Below are positions 46,410 through 64,000 of a stretch of 64,000 bases of DNA, in pieces. This DNA is from Bugula neritina. Its lineage: Eukaryota; Bryozoa; Gymnolaemata; Cheilostomatida; Bugulidae. A program made the translations under genes and the position numbers. The notes under the pieces were generated by a model. It was not told the DNA's origin. It ran no database searches and saw nothing but the letters and a program-made list of their open reading frames with translations. Where the stretch lies: contig OZ037766.1 in NCBI GenBank assembly GCA_964035545.1, forward strand, positions 4,627,722 to 4,691,721, written 5' to 3'. Numbering within the stretch: position 1 is the first letter of the stretch; each line of letters starts with the position of its first letter.

Positions 46410-49400
46410 CGCTGTTGCTGTTGCTGTTGTTGCTGTTGCTGCTGTTACACTAATTTAACTACTTCTAGTCATCGCACATCACGAATAACCACCCCACCAG
46501 GTGATCTACATTCAGCTCACATACTTTCTTATCATCATCTTTATCAGGTCATAGAAAGTTGAGTTCCAGTGTCTGTTAATATGGGATAAACTGCCAATGG
46601 GAGCTGGTTTTAAGCATAAGCTGAGGAGCTACTTAATGGCAAATTTATATTCTTTCAACAAAGACTGCTACTGACAGTTGACCATTCACAGCTTGTACAG
46701 TGCTATTTGACCACAGAGCTTGTCAACAATACTTTTCTGTTCCATCTATGTATGTTTTTGTTTTCACTTTAAACTAAACGTAGCAAAAAAAGCAAACTTC
46801 TGCAGATTAGATTCTTGCTGGTCTACGGGCAGAGATAAGGTACAGTTGTACATGCAGTTGTGATATTGTAATATTGAATAGATTGAATTTCTTAACCTCT
46901 ACCTTTTTACTGCATACATAATATAATATGGCAAAGTCAATTACATGCTTAATTTTGATATGGATATTTTTACTGCTTCGAATAGTTCTTAGGCGTAGGG
47001 TTCTCCAAGGAATTGCTACCAACCTTTGCTAAGTTATTAGTGAAACATAATATAATTATGCAGTTTTATTTATTTACTTGAAAGCTTCAATTTATTTGAT
47101 TATTTGTTTGTTGGCTCTAGACATTTCTTTAGCAAAAGGCTGCAGTACATGAAGGCACCATATTTCAGTGTCTTAAGTAATTCAGCGAAATTCTGTCATC
47201 TAATCAAAGAGGAAGTGCCTGTGGTTTCAAAATCGATTTCAATTTAATTTATATTTTCCAGCATATATTTTTCAGTACACATTATTAATTTCCGCCCCCA
47301 GAAGAATTTTGAAATGAAATGAATTTAGGATAATAACCCAAATGCTATCCCTATAAATTACCAAACCCATATGCCTAATGCTGTATATTTTTAGAAATAT
47401 AAGTGGAAAAGCTCTTATTAAAGTAATGGGGTGGATAATAACTCAGTAGCTGCTTATTTAAAGCCCCCATATATAATCTTTGGCGTGTGCCAACTGCCAG
47501 CTTTTTCAAGTTACTATATAAATCAAGATTTATAAAGCTTAATCCTAATTTATAGTTCTTTTAATCTCACATTTCAACTTATTTTTAATTTAATGAAACT
47601 CATTTGGATTAAAGTGAAATATTGGCACGTGCAGAAATTCCTTTGAAACATTTAAGATTGGTGAAAAGATTAAAGCTATCTAATGTTCTAGTGCAGGATG
47701 TAAGAAGTATCTCACTTCCTGTATATGGCAGCTTATAGCTTTGTTAGAAAAAGTTTTTATCTACCTCAACTTAAAATTCTGCTTTATAAGTAACAATCGT
47801 CAGTCAGATGTGTTTTATTATGCAACATCTCAGCAATGTTTTTACCTGATCTGGTTACTTGGATTTTAAAAAGTTTTAATTATAACAGACAACACTTACA
47901 TACTGCAAAGAGGGTGCAAAATGAGAAAACTGGTATTAAAGTTTAAGAATCTTTACTGATTCATGCTGTTTAGAATTTTCAAATTCTAGATGTCATAATC
48001 TTTGTTATACAGAATGGAAAATATTATTAGATTAAATCCAACTCTGCCTGATATTAGGTCATTGCTTTTTTTCTGGGTCAGATTACTGATAATTATATAA
48101 TATTATTATATAATCATATTATCGACCTTATTATATAACTATGTATCATATAACTATATATATTATCATATAGTTATATATATATATTATTATGTAATTA
48201 TATATTATTATATAATTATGTATTATATAACTTTGTATCATATATTTGTATATTATAGCAACCATCAAAAATTTATTCTACTACACAAGTTGTTCCATGT
48301 ATAAAAAACGCATCCTAGTAACACCATTTTGCAGTTAGAATAATTCTAAAATTCTAATGACTGAGTGGCACAATTCATGCACAGTACATGTTATAGATTT
48401 GATAATTAAACATAATTTAGTAACATAATGATGTTTCTGTGTGAATCTTTAAATACTAAGATGCTAGAATGGTTCTATTCGCTGATATCCATGAGCCAAT
48501 GGCTTTCAACTATCTCGGTTCAGATTTAGATTATATACTGCTTCATGTACTGCTCTGTGCAACTATAAATATTGTGCAACTATAGTATATTATTGCCTGC
48601 TTTTAAGCTGTCAAAACAAATATTTAGTCCCTAAGTTCAGCTTATGCTTGGTAGATAAATGGAACTTTTTTCTCAGAAGGATTAATCCTTAAAGTTGAGC
48701 TAAACTTCAAAAGCATTTACTTTTTAGAATCATATTTATTATTGATAACTACAATGCCAAGCTTTGAAGAAAACACCGTTCTCTAAAGACTAACTTTTTC
48801 TAATAACTGGTAATGTTAGCTGAACTCAAAAATGGCGGAAATACTAATATGGAGAATTTTTATATTTGCTGGCACAACAAAATATTGAACATCATATTAT
48901 GTAAAACAACAGCTACACATAGTTACCATATTTATTATACATCGCATAGAATCACTAAAGACTGGTAATGCATTCAATTCTGAACAGTTTCAATAAATAA
49001 ATTACAGGGCGCCTTCAGATTTGTTGTACTGAGAGATGCTTAGATTCTTTTATGGAATGAGTTTTGCTCAAAACTTCCGCATTAATTAGCAAAATTCAAT
49101 AATAGCTGAACTTATAGTAACGGCAAGATTTCTAAGTTGTCATTTTAATTTTTTTCTTCAATAGAATAAATTTACTTGGTACAAAACTGTCTTGTCCTTA
49201 GACAACTAGGCCTGCTCAACTTTTCACGGATAAGGTAATCTAAAAGCGCCCACTTTTTTATTTTATTTTTTAGGGTATCACAAATTGTTTTTTGAAATAA
49301 TGAAGTTTGCTTAATAATAAAAATAGCCGAGACATATAAAACAGTTAATGGTGCTTAAAATTGGGTCAGATGATGTTCTTTTACTTCTATTTAGACTAAA

Positions 49401-49682
49401 TTAGTTATATCATGGTAAATTCATCTTATCCTGGGAACAGCTAGAATTTCAGGGCTACAAAACTTTTATGTCTGGTTTTAAAAAGCTAAAAATAATACTT
49501 AAATAAAATCACATGAGTTTATAAACAATATGAAATGCAATGTAAAAGCAGTTTTCCTATCCAAAACCAAATGGTTTAGCATTGGGTCTGACCAGTTTAG
49601 AGACTTTACTACTCAAATCTACGTCATGCTAAGCTCTGTTCAAGTGCTGTTAACACAAGAATTTAACATTCCATCAAACTGT
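44936..49682. other. Intergenic region, secreted-protein gene to opsin
   Basis: No supported gene. It contains the (TTGCTG)n tract and TATAATTATAT-rich DNA at about 48090-48255. AATAAA-type signals on the minus strand near 49257-49268 could serve the opsin. Confidence 0.5.
46348..46446. repeat. (TTGCTG)n hexanucleotide repeat
   Basis: About 16 units of CTGTTG with two variants, in intergenic DNA. Frames through it would be poly-Leu or poly-Cys; neither has gene context, so no coding call is made. Confidence 0.93.
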
Positions 49683-56109
<6,427 letters not shown>

Positions 56110-57227
56110 TATCTCGTAGTTCAACAGCTCGTTTCAATTTATTCAAGCAGAAATGCATAAGACTGATAACTGCAGAAGAGTTTCGTGTCTATACTTTGGA
56201 TGTCTCAGATTAAATATGCGGCATAAGAGTATATCTGCTGAAATGACAGCTAGTCTCTTACTGATGCGTATAGAATTCCAGTTAGTTAGTTCAATGTTCT
56301 ATATGGTATCATTGATTACCAAAGTTAACAAATTTAATCTGTCAGTCTCTAATATTCTTAAAGTTATTACCATAAAATAAATTTCATGATTATATAGTAG
56401 TTAGACCAGCAGTTTCTACTTAGCTTACAGTTTAATTAAAGTACTAGGGGAATAATCTGACTCTTATCTTGTTAGTAACTTAGTAGCTGCAACTTCAAAC
56501 ACAAACAAAGTATATGTTTTATTTCTTGCTGCCTAATATGGAAAAGTTAAGCCAATCTACAGAAGTTATTAAATTACTAACTCTCATAAAACTCAGGAAA
56601 CTAAATCACGGTAGCAGACCTAGTTTGCTTTCAAATTTATACTTCTTGAACATAAACTTTGATGACGAACTTATTTAATTAGATCTCCAACATGTTAAAA
56701 GTATTTTAACCCTAAAGGTTCTTATATATTATATGAGTAATTTAAACGTCTACAATAAGTTTTAGAGCTTTCATTAGACATTGCATAAATTCTGAAAGTG
56801 GTTTGCCCAGAACATTTTCTGAGAATAACCTGAAGGTATATAATTGGCTATAAACCAATTAGCACTCAGCCTTTATTTTATAAGTAAAAGTTATAACTTT
56901 TTTGTCATCTTTCAAAATATATTGGATTTGTGACCAACGTTTTACATGGCAGCTACTACTGACTATTATATGCTCAGTTTATTATATGAGCACTGGACAT
57001 CCATCTATGCAAACTTCTATAGACTATATAGCAGAAATTTAAGATTGAATTTGAAAAATTAAATTACTTATCCACATAAAAATAGCAGTTTTTATGCTTT
57101 TTTCAAAAATCATGTTTGTCGATTTGTTTATCAATAACTTGTAATCAATGATCACTCAAAATAAAATTTTCGGTTCAGTGCTTGTAATATTTTAATATAA
57201 AAACTGATGAATCCTGCAAAAGGTTAG

Positions 57228-57392
57228 GAGCTGTAGTGGAGAAATTGAGATAGCCTAAGTTCTTTAAATTTCTTTATAAAACTCGGTTTGGGACAAGGGT
57301 TGAACTTTTTGTGAGAACATAACTTCTTTTGCTACATTTCTAATTTGGAAAACAGGTGTTCCCAACTTCTCCATTACTGCACCTACCTCTCA
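57228..57392. mobile_element. Short inverted-repeat MITE (family 2), copy 3
   Basis: The family in the opposite orientation, from GTAGTGGAGAAATTGAGA to CTTCTCCATTACTGC. It lies between the opsin and the SAFB-type gene. Confidence 0.68.
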
Positions 57393-57807
57393 AAAAGCAG
57401 ATAAACGTTAATTAAAAGAGATTGCATGCTGTGATAGCATTTTCAATTATATCCATATAGTCTTCTGATGTACAAAATAGTCATAAAGTAAATATACTAC
57501 ATATTAACCAATTATATGAAACAAATAATATTTGGTATAAAGATGCAGGGGGAGGGTTTGGTTAGCAGCTAAAATAAGGTTTAGAAGCGACTGTTTTAGT
57601 TACCTGTCAGATAAGAATACTAACACTTTATGAAAAATTATATATTATATTGTGCATAGTTGCGAGTAGAATTTATCATACTTTATTTGTAAAACAAATT
57701 ATTATACTGATATCATATTTTACTGTCATTCGAATACCTACATGTAATTGATGAAATATTATTTTACTAAATTCGAAGTTGCCTCCTACTTTCTGTCAAT
57801 TTGAATA

Positions 57808-57870
57808 ACCAATAGGAGAATAGAACTATTATCACGTGGTACGGTCGCAGCCATCTTCCTTTTCCAACAA
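57808..57870 (+). promoter_or_regulatory. Likely core promoter of the SAFB-type gene
   Basis: Just before the ATG at 57897 the sequence has a CCAAT box (near 57809), an E-box CACGTG (near 57834) and GCAGCCATCTTCC (near 57846). The last resembles a YY1-type element, often placed at or just after the start site of housekeeping genes. There is no TATA box. The leader would be only about 40-50 bases. Confidence 0.45.
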
Positions 57871-57896
57871 GTCCTCTTGCGCAAAGGTTGGCGAGG

Positions 57897-60800
57897 ATGG
57901 GGAAAAAGATTTCAGAGTTGAGAGTTGTTGATTTAAAAGAGATTTTGGAGAAAAGAGGTTTAGAGAAAACTGGCATAAAATCAGTATTAGTTGAACGGCT
58001 GTCTAAGGTATTATATTTTGCGTTATCTGAATTTGATTAAGTTGAGTAGAATTTTTATCTTCAATTTGAAAATGAAATTCATCGTTCATGGTCATTACTC
58101 ATTATTATAGCTTTAGTTTAGGTTGCGATATGAATATGGATATAAATTACTAATTATGAATGTAATCACAAAGTAGTAAATGTCAAAATAATATTAGTAT
58201 TCATTATGATTATTTACTTTCAAGTGAACAACGTATTAATATTATTATTAATAATAAATTAAAATATCTTCTAAAGCCAAGTCCAATGTAAATCTAAAGG
58301 TCAATGGCAATGGAGGTGTTGCAGTTATTCATATTGCTGTCAGCTAAATTTGAGTACTAGTACTACTAATTAATAATGACTGTGAGATTGACTATTCTAC
58401 TCCTAGTACTAGTAGAGTAGTACTACTACTAGTAGTTAATTTTAGCTTTGCTGCAGCTTCATTTACATTGGTTTTACTTTTAGAAAAATTTATTTCAATT
58501 TATTATTATATTAAGCAAATGCAAGGTGTTCATTATAAATATATTTTTAATATTCACTCATTTTAATGATCAAATTTATATCTATATTGCAAGCTAAAGC
58601 TTTGAAGTATGTAGGTTTTTTGTTTTTCCACTAGATTGGTTGCCCATTATAATTTCTAAGTTAGGCTTTTTCCATTTTAAAATCAACATGTAAAACAAAG
58701 CACTTTTTAATACATTCAAGGCCACAGTAGTTTGAAGTTTGGCACAAATCTCAACAATCTAAATATTGCCACATTCCTAGGCAATTTCTTTTTTCCAAGT
58801 GATTATTGAAAAAAAACAGATTGTTAAAATAGTGGTAGTAGTTAGTGTAATTGGTATGACCAACAGTAATCAGAAGTATGTGTGATGATACTCAAGTAAG
58901 TAATGTGAGATGCTGTGCTGATTCTTGCAATAACTAAAGTTTTTGGTAGTAAATCCTTAACATTTCATTTATGCAGTATTCAGTTATATCTTTGCTATCA
59001 TCTACTTACAGTTTGCAAATTTGCTCAATTTTGTTACATAATTAATTTCCTGCATGTGGTGTTTGGATCTAAGACCTGAGCTATACGAAACTACATTAAT
59101 TATTGCTAACTTTCATTGCAAGCTATTCTAAGCCGCTCCAGCACACAGCTTAATTACTGAGCCAGCTGGAGATTAAACTTAGTGTTGCAGCAGCTAAGAA
59201 TAACATACAGTGTTAGTATTAGGTTTATTAGTTTCACAGTTGGTATCAATGCTAGTTCATATGACTCAACTCTGCTAAATTTCAAAGGTTTTTTTATTTG
59301 TCCCATATTTTTCTTTAGGCAGGTTTATCCTTGTAGTAAAAAGGTTAATGATTTTTCATTGCAGGCTTTAGTAGAAGAAGGACATGATCCCAACACTTTC
59401 ACATTAGATGACAACGAAGCTGCAAGTAAGTAGTAGGCAAATGCACTAAATTTTTATTGGCCCATATTTTATTTGTGAAATTTCTTATAAAAAAGATATT
59501 TGGGCAAATTTTATCTAAATTAACTTTCTGCCATGCAGTGTAATATTCTTTGCAATGCAGCGTTCTATATTAGATGATGATTTGTGTTCTATTACAGATG
59601 ATTCACAGTTAAGTGAAACTGGCAACGCAGAGGGTGACACTTTAGTAACTGACGAAGAGCCGCCTCCAGGAATGGATGATCAGGTGAAAGAAGTCCAGGA
59701 GAGAGTTGAGGCTGCAGACAGCAGTTTGGTGGAGTTGGGAGACCCTGAAGAGCCAGAACAGGTGTGTTGATAGAGCTGTCTTCTATACAGGTTTGAAGAT
59801 GTGTGCTACTGCCCCTATTTTGATGCCACTGGTTTTTGCTGTTTGCACGAATTTTAATCACCTGTTTGTTTACAGGTAGTAGAAGAACCTGTGGACTCTG
59901 ACAAACCCGTGGAGAACCCAGCTGCTGATGGTAAGTTGCATCACTGTATTACTGTTGTACTGAGTAGGTGAATGTGTTGTGTAATCATGTGTAGCCTAAA
60001 TAACTCGTTCAAAACTCGTGCTAAAAACACTGGGAAGATCTAAAGAAAGGGAAAGACAAAGGCTCCGCAAGGTTTCAGCAATGTCAAGATAGCATCTTCT
60101 ACAATTGCATTCTAGTTCCACACATCACTACTGTTCACATGCATTGTACATCTACCGCCAATAGCCTGGTCAAGATTGTAATTGTGGTCTTGCTGCACTT
60201 TTTCCCACATATTTCTAATAGTTCTTTTAATTTTGCGATCTTCAAAGCTGAAAGTGGTGTTGTTTCTCAAGAAGATGAGCGTGTTGCCGAAACTGGGGAG
60301 GCTGTGGAACATGAACTCGTAACCAATGACGAAGAGGCAGCTGAACAAACAAGCATTCTTGAGGATGCCGACTCATTTGAACCAATCTCTGATAGTGCTG
60401 CTGCAGAGGCACTTAACGAAGCAGTGGACAACAATTTAGTGAAATCTACAGTTGCAGACGATGAAGTTGAAACTGTCATAGACACGGACCCCAATATGTT
60501 AGACCCTAGCAAAGAAAGTGAAGCTGAAAATGAATTATTAAATACTGCGATGGACAGCGAAGTTGATCAGTTTGTTGTACATGTTGATGAATCTGACACC
60601 AACTTAGACTATGACCTTGGTGATAAAGCTGAAGAGAGAGACGCACCAACTCCAACTAAAGATGAGTCAATGGATGTGGATGCCTCCGATATAGTGCAAT
60701 CAGAAGAACATAGCGCATCTGCAGCCGTTACGGCAACTAGCCAGGCAGAGAAATCTGAAGCGACAAGCTCAACGCCTACTTCAGCTACAAAGAGGTTTGT

Positions 60801-63800
60801 TTCATGCAGTTGCTTGTCTTTCTTCAAAGTTTTTAATACTCATGTGAGATGCTTAGTGTTAGGGTTTTTAAAGCAAGTCGTGGAAAATATGGACGCCTGA
60901 AGACTCCGATGTCCAAGTTGCTTTGACACAAAGACCGGTTGAAAATATGGCAAGCGATAGTGAGCTCCCAAACACTGGTGGAAGGAAAACATGCACATAT
61001 GAAAAAAGGAAATCTCCTGCTTTTTAATATAATTTCGATCTACTGATGTGTGCTCAACACCTGTAAACTGTTGTAACCAACCAAAATCTCATTTTTTCTT
61101 TAAAAAAATAAAATAAATATGAATTGAAATATTGGTTGTATTGTTCTCTATTTTTAGTTTATCCGATGTACGAGTTGATGTGCCAAAAAGAGATTCAAAG
61201 GGTAGGATATTTTCCTTTTGTATATGAAGTTAAATTTTATTATAAGCACTATATGTTGAGAAATATTAACTGCTCCGGAATAACAATTATTGGAGACAAA
61301 ACTATGAACAAATCGGATCAAGTGTTGCAGCTACACTAAACTCAAGTCCCCTAGTAAGCAAGTCTCTTGGCTTATTTTGTGTTACCTGATAATGTTTCAT
61401 TCTTTTAGATTTGGCAGCTTCACAAAATCTTTGGATAAGTAATTTATCATCACTCACTCGTGCTACAGACCTGAAAGCTGTGTTTAGTAAGCATGGCAAG
61501 GTTAGTTCCACAAATATTCATATTAGGTCTATTGGTGTAATTTTGCTATGATGTTTTTCCTACATTGTTAGATTCATAATGATGAAAACAACTTGCTGAT
61601 GCAATCATTTATATACTTGTTGAATGTTAGCATTATGTGGTATAGAGAATACAGCCAATAATGTTACTCCTAGGTTATTGGCGCTAAAGTTGTCACCAAT
61701 GCTAATCGTCCCGGTGCGAAATGTTACGGCTACGTCACCATGTCTAGTCCTGAGGAAGCGGCCAAGTGCATACAAAATCTTCACCGCACAGAGTTGCATG
61801 GCCGCATGATCTCGGTTGAGAAGGCCAAGAGTGACCCAGCAGCGCAGGCAAGGGCTGCCACCATTCGAAAACCTGTTGGCGCTGATGGTAGGTTGAGACT
61901 CCGCCATATTTCAACATTCGACCCCATTATCATAACGGTGTTGTAACAGTGCAATCAACCTGGAACAATAATATAACTGTGTTATTGCATGTGTGTAACT
62001 TTTTAATTCATTATACATAAAGTCTCTGCTACTTCTATCAACCTCTTCATGCATGTTCCGGATACTTGCTAGTTTTGTGAGTGAATGTTTGCTTGTTTAC
62101 AACAGACAAGAAGAAAGAAGATACAACTGCTGCATCAGCACCCAAAGATGAGACAACTTCTGTTGATCATAAAGATGGTTAGTATGTCTAAGTCTCAACT
62201 GCTCGCTTGAGCATGTTCTCGTCCTGTGTAGTCATGTGTCTTTACTTTTGGCTATCTATGTGTCATTCTCACTAGACATTCTACTCCTAAAACTTTGAAT
62301 CTGCTATGGAAAAATATCATCGTCTAAAATGTTGGTGTATTGAGCTTAGTTTATTGTATTGCTTGTAGATGCTGGTGCCACAGATGAGGTTAATGGGCCA
62401 ACTTCTACTGATGGTATGTGTTCATTGGGCTACCTATAAAGTGTGTCACCTTTTGTGTGCCCTGCTCAATGATGTTTTTTACCTACATTGTTTGAAATTA
62501 TATGAGACCAACCCATGTTTCTGAGAGTGGCACTTGTATTTCCACATAGAATCATAGTTTGCTTGGTTGCAATCACGCTAGCACTTGATGTTGGGTTTTA
62601 GATAAAACCAGAGTTTCTGACCGCCTCCGTCCTGTAAGACCTCCCATCACAGGACCTGGTAGGAAGGAGGGTGAGTCAGAAGTTAGAGATGGAAGTCAAA
62701 AGCCAGTAGATAAACCTAGAAAGTCAACACCAGAACGAAAGGTTTGTATGTTGCTCATTTATGTGTACTCTGTCATGTTGCAGCTATTCCATCTTAGTCA
62801 ATTAGTGGCTCTAAGGACATTAATTTATTACCAAAAATGCGTTGATAAATTTGATTGGTTGAAAATGCGTGCCCCGATTGTGCGTGTAAAGATTTGTATG
62901 TTTTCTTATCGTGTCGCATTTTTTTTAGGCTGAAGAAGCTTTGGACCGCGAAAAGCGACGGTTGAAGTTGCAAGAAAGACGAGCGCGAGATGACGACTAC
63001 AGACGGCGTACTGCACTGTTGAAAGAGAAAAGAATGTTGGCAGATCAACAGAGAAATCTGAGAATGGAGGAAACTCGTATGGCAAGAGAACGTGAAAAGT
63101 TGAGGTGCGAATTTATCATGTATTTGCATCCTAATACTGCCTTTGTGTGACACTCCTGAATATGATGATGAATAGTTCTAACTGCTGTTTGAGAGACATG
63201 AAACCATTGTAACCGCTGAGAGGAGTTTTAAAGCTATAAAGCTATTTGCAAATTAAGTGTTGATTGTGAGTGTAAGCTAGTTGGCTTTTGTAGGCTCGAT
63301 CGAGAGAAATGCAAGATTGAAGAGCTGAAGCTGGAAGGCCTGCATCAAGAGCGAACTAGGCTAGAAAATTTACTTGATGACTTGAGACAGAGAGTAGACC
63401 GTGAGCGTGAGGAGCTAAAACGTGTGGAGACGCTGAGGTAACTAGACTCTTGGTCAAAGCACCCGGACCTGTCGGGTGGCTCTAGTTGTCTTCCTGTTGA
63501 AAGATGTTAGTGCAGCCTTTTGGTGATCCAACAAGTATTCTGTTTTATTCAAGTAGTTTACCTTCAAATTGTTGTGTGCTTTTAGACTGGAAGAGATGAG
63601 GAGATCTTCCTCCTTGAAAAGACCTTATGAGGGTTCCGGTGGTAGAAGTTCTGGTGGCAGTGGCCGATATGATGATGGGTGGGAAAGCAAGCGTCCCGCT
63701 ACTAACGAAAGGTAACGTTGTACACTTATTACTTGGCTGGTCATTTCTCTACAAGGCGCTGGCTGTGATGTTCTTTATTCTACAAAGTTCACTGAGTGTA

Positions 63801-64000
63801 ATAATGAAAGATACATTTCTACTGAGCGGGCCTTATTCTGCAGAGGCTGTAACTGTATTTCAAGTTTAGGTCTCAACCTTTGAGTGTGTCGTGTGCAGGT
63901 ACACAGCTGGCTCCGTGGACAGAAGAGGGGCAACTAATGTGAGCTCCGGTGACCGTGGATATGGCGACAGACGCCCAGCTCACGAGATGGACAGGAGAAC
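57897..64000 (+). CDS. SAFB: SAFB/SLTM-type nuclear RNA- and DNA-binding protein (3' end outside window)
   Basis: Fifteen exons: 57897-58007, 59365-59425, 59598-59761, 59876-59930, 60248-60794, 61158-61201, 61409-61500, 61674-61887, 62106-62177, 62369-62413, 62602-62741, 62929-63104, 63294-63437, 63586-63711, 63899-64000+. They encode at least 697 residues. The SAP domain (about residues 6-42; [15 protein letters not shown]) binds A/T-rich scaffold DNA. A long acidic Glu/Asp/Ser region follows. The RRM is in exons 7-8, with RNP2 LWISNL (335-340) and RNP1 KCYGYVTM (374-381), followed by [13 protein letters not shown], an SAFB-family signature. The C-terminal part is Arg/Glu-rich coiled coil ([12 protein letters not shown]) and then Gly/Arg/Ser-rich. 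Vertebrate SAFB, SAFB2 and SLTM are paralogues; a single invertebrate gene may be co-orthologous to all three. The protein acts in transcription and splicing in the nucleus. Confidence 0.92.
60874..61027 (+). other. Possible alternative last exon of the SAFB-type gene
   Basis: After the phase-2 donor at 60794 there is an acceptor (TTTTTAAAG|C). It is followed by 51 in-frame codons, a TAA at 61025-61027 and two overlapping AATAAA-type signals from 61107. Joined to exon 5 it would end the protein before the RRM, at about 363 residues. The main transcript skips it to 61158-61201, which keeps the RRM frame. The polypyrimidine tract is poor, so this may be chance. Confidence 0.3.
61107..61112 (+). 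terminator. Intronic polyadenylation signal in the SAFB-type gene
   Basis: AATAAA in an A/T-rich stretch 80 bp after the stop of the possible alternative last exon. It would serve only a truncated transcript. Confidence 0.3.

Larger units (their letters stand above)
56110..57896. other. Intergenic region, opsin to SAFB-type gene (head to head)
   Basis: It contains one family-2 MITE (57228-57392) and both upstream regions. The opsin ATG at 56109 is at the end of a tiny 11-nt coding exon. Its promoter elements are not obvious. Confidence 0.5.

Noticed and set aside
46238-46562. Poly-Leu and poly-Cys open frames
   Set aside because: They are translations of the (TTGCTG)n microsatellite with no splice or gene context.
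60139-60247. Start of a separate gene at the ATG of the long plus-strand frame
   Set aside because: The frame runs back into intron; the exon starts at the acceptor at 60248 and joins in phase with the preceding SAFB-type exon.

Overview
The window is animal (metazoan) nuclear DNA: AT-rich, with many small coding exons bounded by GT-AG introns, microsatellites, minisatellites, MITEs and a tRNA-derived SINE. The gene set (a giant FZ/LDLa/EGF membrane protein, an opsin of the non-rhabdomeric bistable type, DUS4L, an SAFB-type RNA-binding protein) suits an invertebrate, probably a lophotrochozoan; the species cannot be told from the sequence. Exon borders below were placed by hand from splice signals, reading-frame phase and domain content. 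In each multi-exon gene all adjoining exon phases agree.

Layout. (1) 453-29488, minus: one very large corin-like type II membrane protein gene. Forty exons are visible and the 3' end lies off the left edge. It encodes a cytosolic tail, a transmembrane helix, a SEA domain with an autocleavage motif, a Ser/Thr-rich stalk, then three copies of the module [FZ-FZ-LDLa x5-EGF] and the start of a fourth. (2) 32669-37239, minus: a complete seven-exon DUS4L tRNA-dihydrouridine synthase. (3) 39334-43552, plus: seven exons of a WD40-type protein that weakly resembles WDR73; its first exon was not found. (4) 44014-44630, minus: a small secreted Gly/Tyr-rich protein with a TATA promoter, convergent with gene 3. 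(5) 49683-56109, minus: a complete eight-exon opsin of 353 residues with the retinal-binding lysine. (6) 57897-64000+, plus: an SAFB/SLTM-type gene with SAP domain, acidic region, RRM and Arg/Glu-rich coiled coil, running off the right edge.

The genes are unrelated in function and simply adjoin. The most interesting non-coding content is in the introns: two tandem type I hammerhead ribozymes in 261-bp repeats (a retrozyme-like element) in an opsin intron; several minisatellites in the corin-like gene whose repeat unit contains or abuts the exon's own 5' splice site; hAT-type and other MITEs inserted 5-50 bp from splice donors; and a near-perfect 36-bp hairpin in the last DUS4L intron.
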